This document shows, piece by piece, positions 50,063 through 51,611 of a stretch of DNA of 51,611 nt. This DNA comes from a bacterium (GTDB lineage: Bacteria; Bdellovibrionota_C; UBA2361; SZUA-149; JAEUWB01): assembly GCA_016786595.1 (NCBI GenBank), contig JAEUWB010000052.1:1-51611 (forward strand). The letters are read 5' to 3'. Position numbers and translations under genes: made by a program. A model generated the notes under the pieces. It saw nothing but the letters and a program-made list of their open reading frames with translations, did no database searches and was not told where the DNA came from. Numbering within the stretch: position 1 is the first letter of the stretch; every line of letters starts with the position of its first letter.

Positions 50063-51611
50063 TTACAGAAACCCTGGATCAGTATATACACCATAAACTT
50101 CACGGTAAATATCCGAAACTTCACCAATCGTAATCCCGTGGTCAACAGCTGCTAAAAGCACTGGCATCACATTGCGATTCTCCTGACAAGCTTGCCGAAT
50201 TCTTGCAAGTTCACTCTTTACCGTTTGCGCGTCACGCTTTGCCTTAAAGCTTTTCACGCGCTCGATTTGATCAGCCTCAACCCGGTGGTCAATTTTCAAA
50301 GTCGGGATAACGTCTTCGCCGCTGCGATCGTCACTATACTTAGTAATCCCGACAATTGTGCGCTCCCCTCTTTCTAACTGACTTTGAAATACGTATGCCG
50401 ATTCAGCAATCTCGCGCTGTGGAAATCCCTCTTCAATCGCATTTAACATTCCGCCCATACTATCGAGCTTGTTGATATAATCCCAAGCCTCTTTTTCTAC
50501 TCTATCAGTCAATTCCTCAACAAAATATGAGCCTCCGAGGGGATCAACCGTATTTGCCACGCCGCTTTCTTCAGCAATGATTTGCTGGGTTCTTAAGGCC
50601 ACAGTCACAGCAGCCTCGGTCGGAAGTGCCAAGGTCTCATCCATCGAGTTTGTGTGCAGCGACTGCGTGCCGCCTAAAACTGCAGCTAGCGCTTGCAAGG
50701 AAACTCGCGCGACGTTATTCAGCGGTTGCTGCGCAGTGAGTGACACGCCTGCAGTTTGTGCATGTGTGCGAAGTTTTAATGATGCTTCGAGCTTCGCGCC
50801 AAAACGCTCACGCATGAGTTTGGCCCAAATTCGGCGCGCAGCACGAAATTTTGCAATTTCCTCAAAGAAATCATTGTGCACGTCCCAAAAAAATGACAGC
50901 CGCGGAGCAAAACTATCAATTTCCATGCCACGCTTTAAACAAGTTTCTACGTATGTCACGCCATCATAAATCGTAAAGGCAAGCTCTTGAACTGCAGTCG
51001 CCCCAGCTTCACGGATATGGTAACCAGAAATACTTACCGGATTAAATTTCTTTGCTTCCGCAGCACAAAATTCAATTACGTCGCAAACTAATTTTACACC
51101 TGGGCCCGGCGGGCAAATCCATTCCTTCTGGGCAATGTACTCCTTGAGAATGTCATTTTGAATGGTTCCACCCATCTTTTGTAGGTCATAGCCATGGCGT
51201 TTTCCGACCGCGAAATACATCGCCAGCGCAATCGTAGCACTACAATTAATCGTCATCGAGGTCGTAACGTTTTCGAGATTAATTCCCGCAAATAAACGCT
51301 CCATATCATCGATTGTAGAAACGCTTACGCCCTCACGACCAACTTCACCAACTGACATCACATGGTCAGCGTCATAGCCCATCAGTGCTGGCATATCGAA
51401 AGCAGTGGATAAACCAGTCTGTCCGTGTTCGAGTAAATATTTAAATCTTTTGTTTGTATCCTCAGGCGTGCCAAAACCGGCAAACTGTCGCATCGTCCAG
51501 AGGCGACTTCGATACATTGTGTCATGCACACCACGCGTGTAGGGATATTGCCCGGGGAGACCAATTTGGGGGTCTTCTTGGCTTAGTCCACGATCGCGCC
51601 CAGTCACAATG
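50063..51611 (-). CDS. icmA: Acyl-CoA mutase large subunit, isobutyryl type, 5'-partial
   Basis: The gene runs off the window; about 30-40 N-terminal residues are missing. It is a B12-dependent mutase TIM-barrel: [76 protein letters not shown] and [16 protein letters not shown]. Compared with P. shermanii methylmalonyl-CoA mutase, Tyr89 is Phe (codon 51482-51484) and Arg207 is Gln (codon 51128-51130), which are the residues of isobutyryl-CoA mutase. Ser114 is kept, unlike the Asp of 2-hydroxyisobutyryl-CoA mutase. [19 protein letters not shown] is typical of IcmA. So the likely reaction is isobutyryl-CoA to butyryl-CoA; methylmalonyl-CoA mutase is the alternative. Confidence 0.85.
   Translation of the reverse strand, partial: IVTGRDRGLSQEDPQIGLPGQYPYTRGVHDTMYRSRLWTMRQFAGFGTPEDTNKRFKYLLEHGQTGLSTAFDMPALMGYDADHVMSVGEVGREGVSVSTIDDMERLFAGINLENVTTSMTINCSATIALAMYFAVGKRHGYDLQKMGGTIQNDILKEYIAQKEWICPPGPGVKLVCDVIEFCAAEAKKFNPVSISGYHIREAGATAVQELAFTIYDGVTYVETCLKRGMEIDSFAPRLSFFWDVHNDFFEEIAKFRAARRIWAKLMRERFGAKLEASLKLRTHAQTAGVSLTAQQPLNNVARVSLQALAAVLGGTQSLHTNSMDETLALPTEAAVTVALRTQQIIAEESGVANTVDPLGGSYFVEELTDRVEKEAWDYINKLDSMGGMLNAIEEGFPQREIAESAYVFQSQLERGERTIVGITKYSDDRSGEDVIPTLKIDHRVEADQIERVKSFKAKRDAQTVKSELARIRQACQENRNVMPVLLAAVDHGITIGEVSDIYREVYGVYTDPGFL

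Overview
The window looks like chromosomal DNA of a Gram-negative bacterium that respires. It has lipoprotein and Sec signal peptides, a proton-pumping complex I, a Tad (tight adherence) secretion locus and diaminopimelate synthesis. Free-standing purS and purQ, BFN (DUF151), TraB-family and PduO-type adenosyltransferase genes would fit a deltaproteobacterium-like lineage (for example Bdellovibrionota, Myxococcota or relatives). There is no rRNA or tRNA gene, so this placement is inference.

Layout. 1-330 is an array of stem-loops with a 90-bp direct repeat, next to yajQ (minus strand). 1019-13761 is a long complex I operon holding nuoC, D, E, F, G, H, J, K, L, M and N, but not nuoA, nuoB or nuoI. 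It runs by an ATGA overlap into purB, purS and a purQ whose glutaminase residues are lost. 16024-16843 is a gene-free stretch rich in fold-back repeats. Next come a small secreted protein and pepP (minus), then an LptM-like lipoprotein with dapF, dapA and dapB (plus).

21955-27103 (minus) is a tightly coupled four-gene operon that I could not match to a known system. Three paralogous single-pass membrane proteins each have a four-cysteine extracytoplasmic domain and a cytoplasmic J-domain-like tail, and only one tail keeps HPD. A short histidine-kinase-like protein lies between two of them. The operon is divergent from a Tad operon (tadZ/cpaE, two Flp-like pilins, cpaB, tadA/cpaF, tadB, tadC), which is followed by a lytic transglycosylase lipoprotein. 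This is the best candidate for an undescribed system in the window.

34604-42364 holds a TraB-family protein, a DUF2231-like membrane protein, an unknown protein behind a palindromic operator candidate, and a minus-strand block: cobalamin adenosyltransferase, a membrane protein with a helical repeat-like domain, BFN nuclease, miaB, two lipoproteins and a small membrane protein. 42678-46472 holds an SDR oxidoreductase and the agmatinase/arginine decarboxylase pair for putrescine synthesis. At 46741-48442 an IS30-family element interrupts a small membrane-protein gene, and the break can be repaired exactly on paper. The window ends with an unknown gene and a two-subunit B12-dependent acyl-CoA mutase (minus) whose active-site residues look like isobutyryl-CoA mutase rather than methylmalonyl-CoA mutase. 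The adenosyltransferase at 37389-37970 would make its cofactor.

Several intergenic repeat families have stems that differ between copies while staying paired, which suggests selection on structure.
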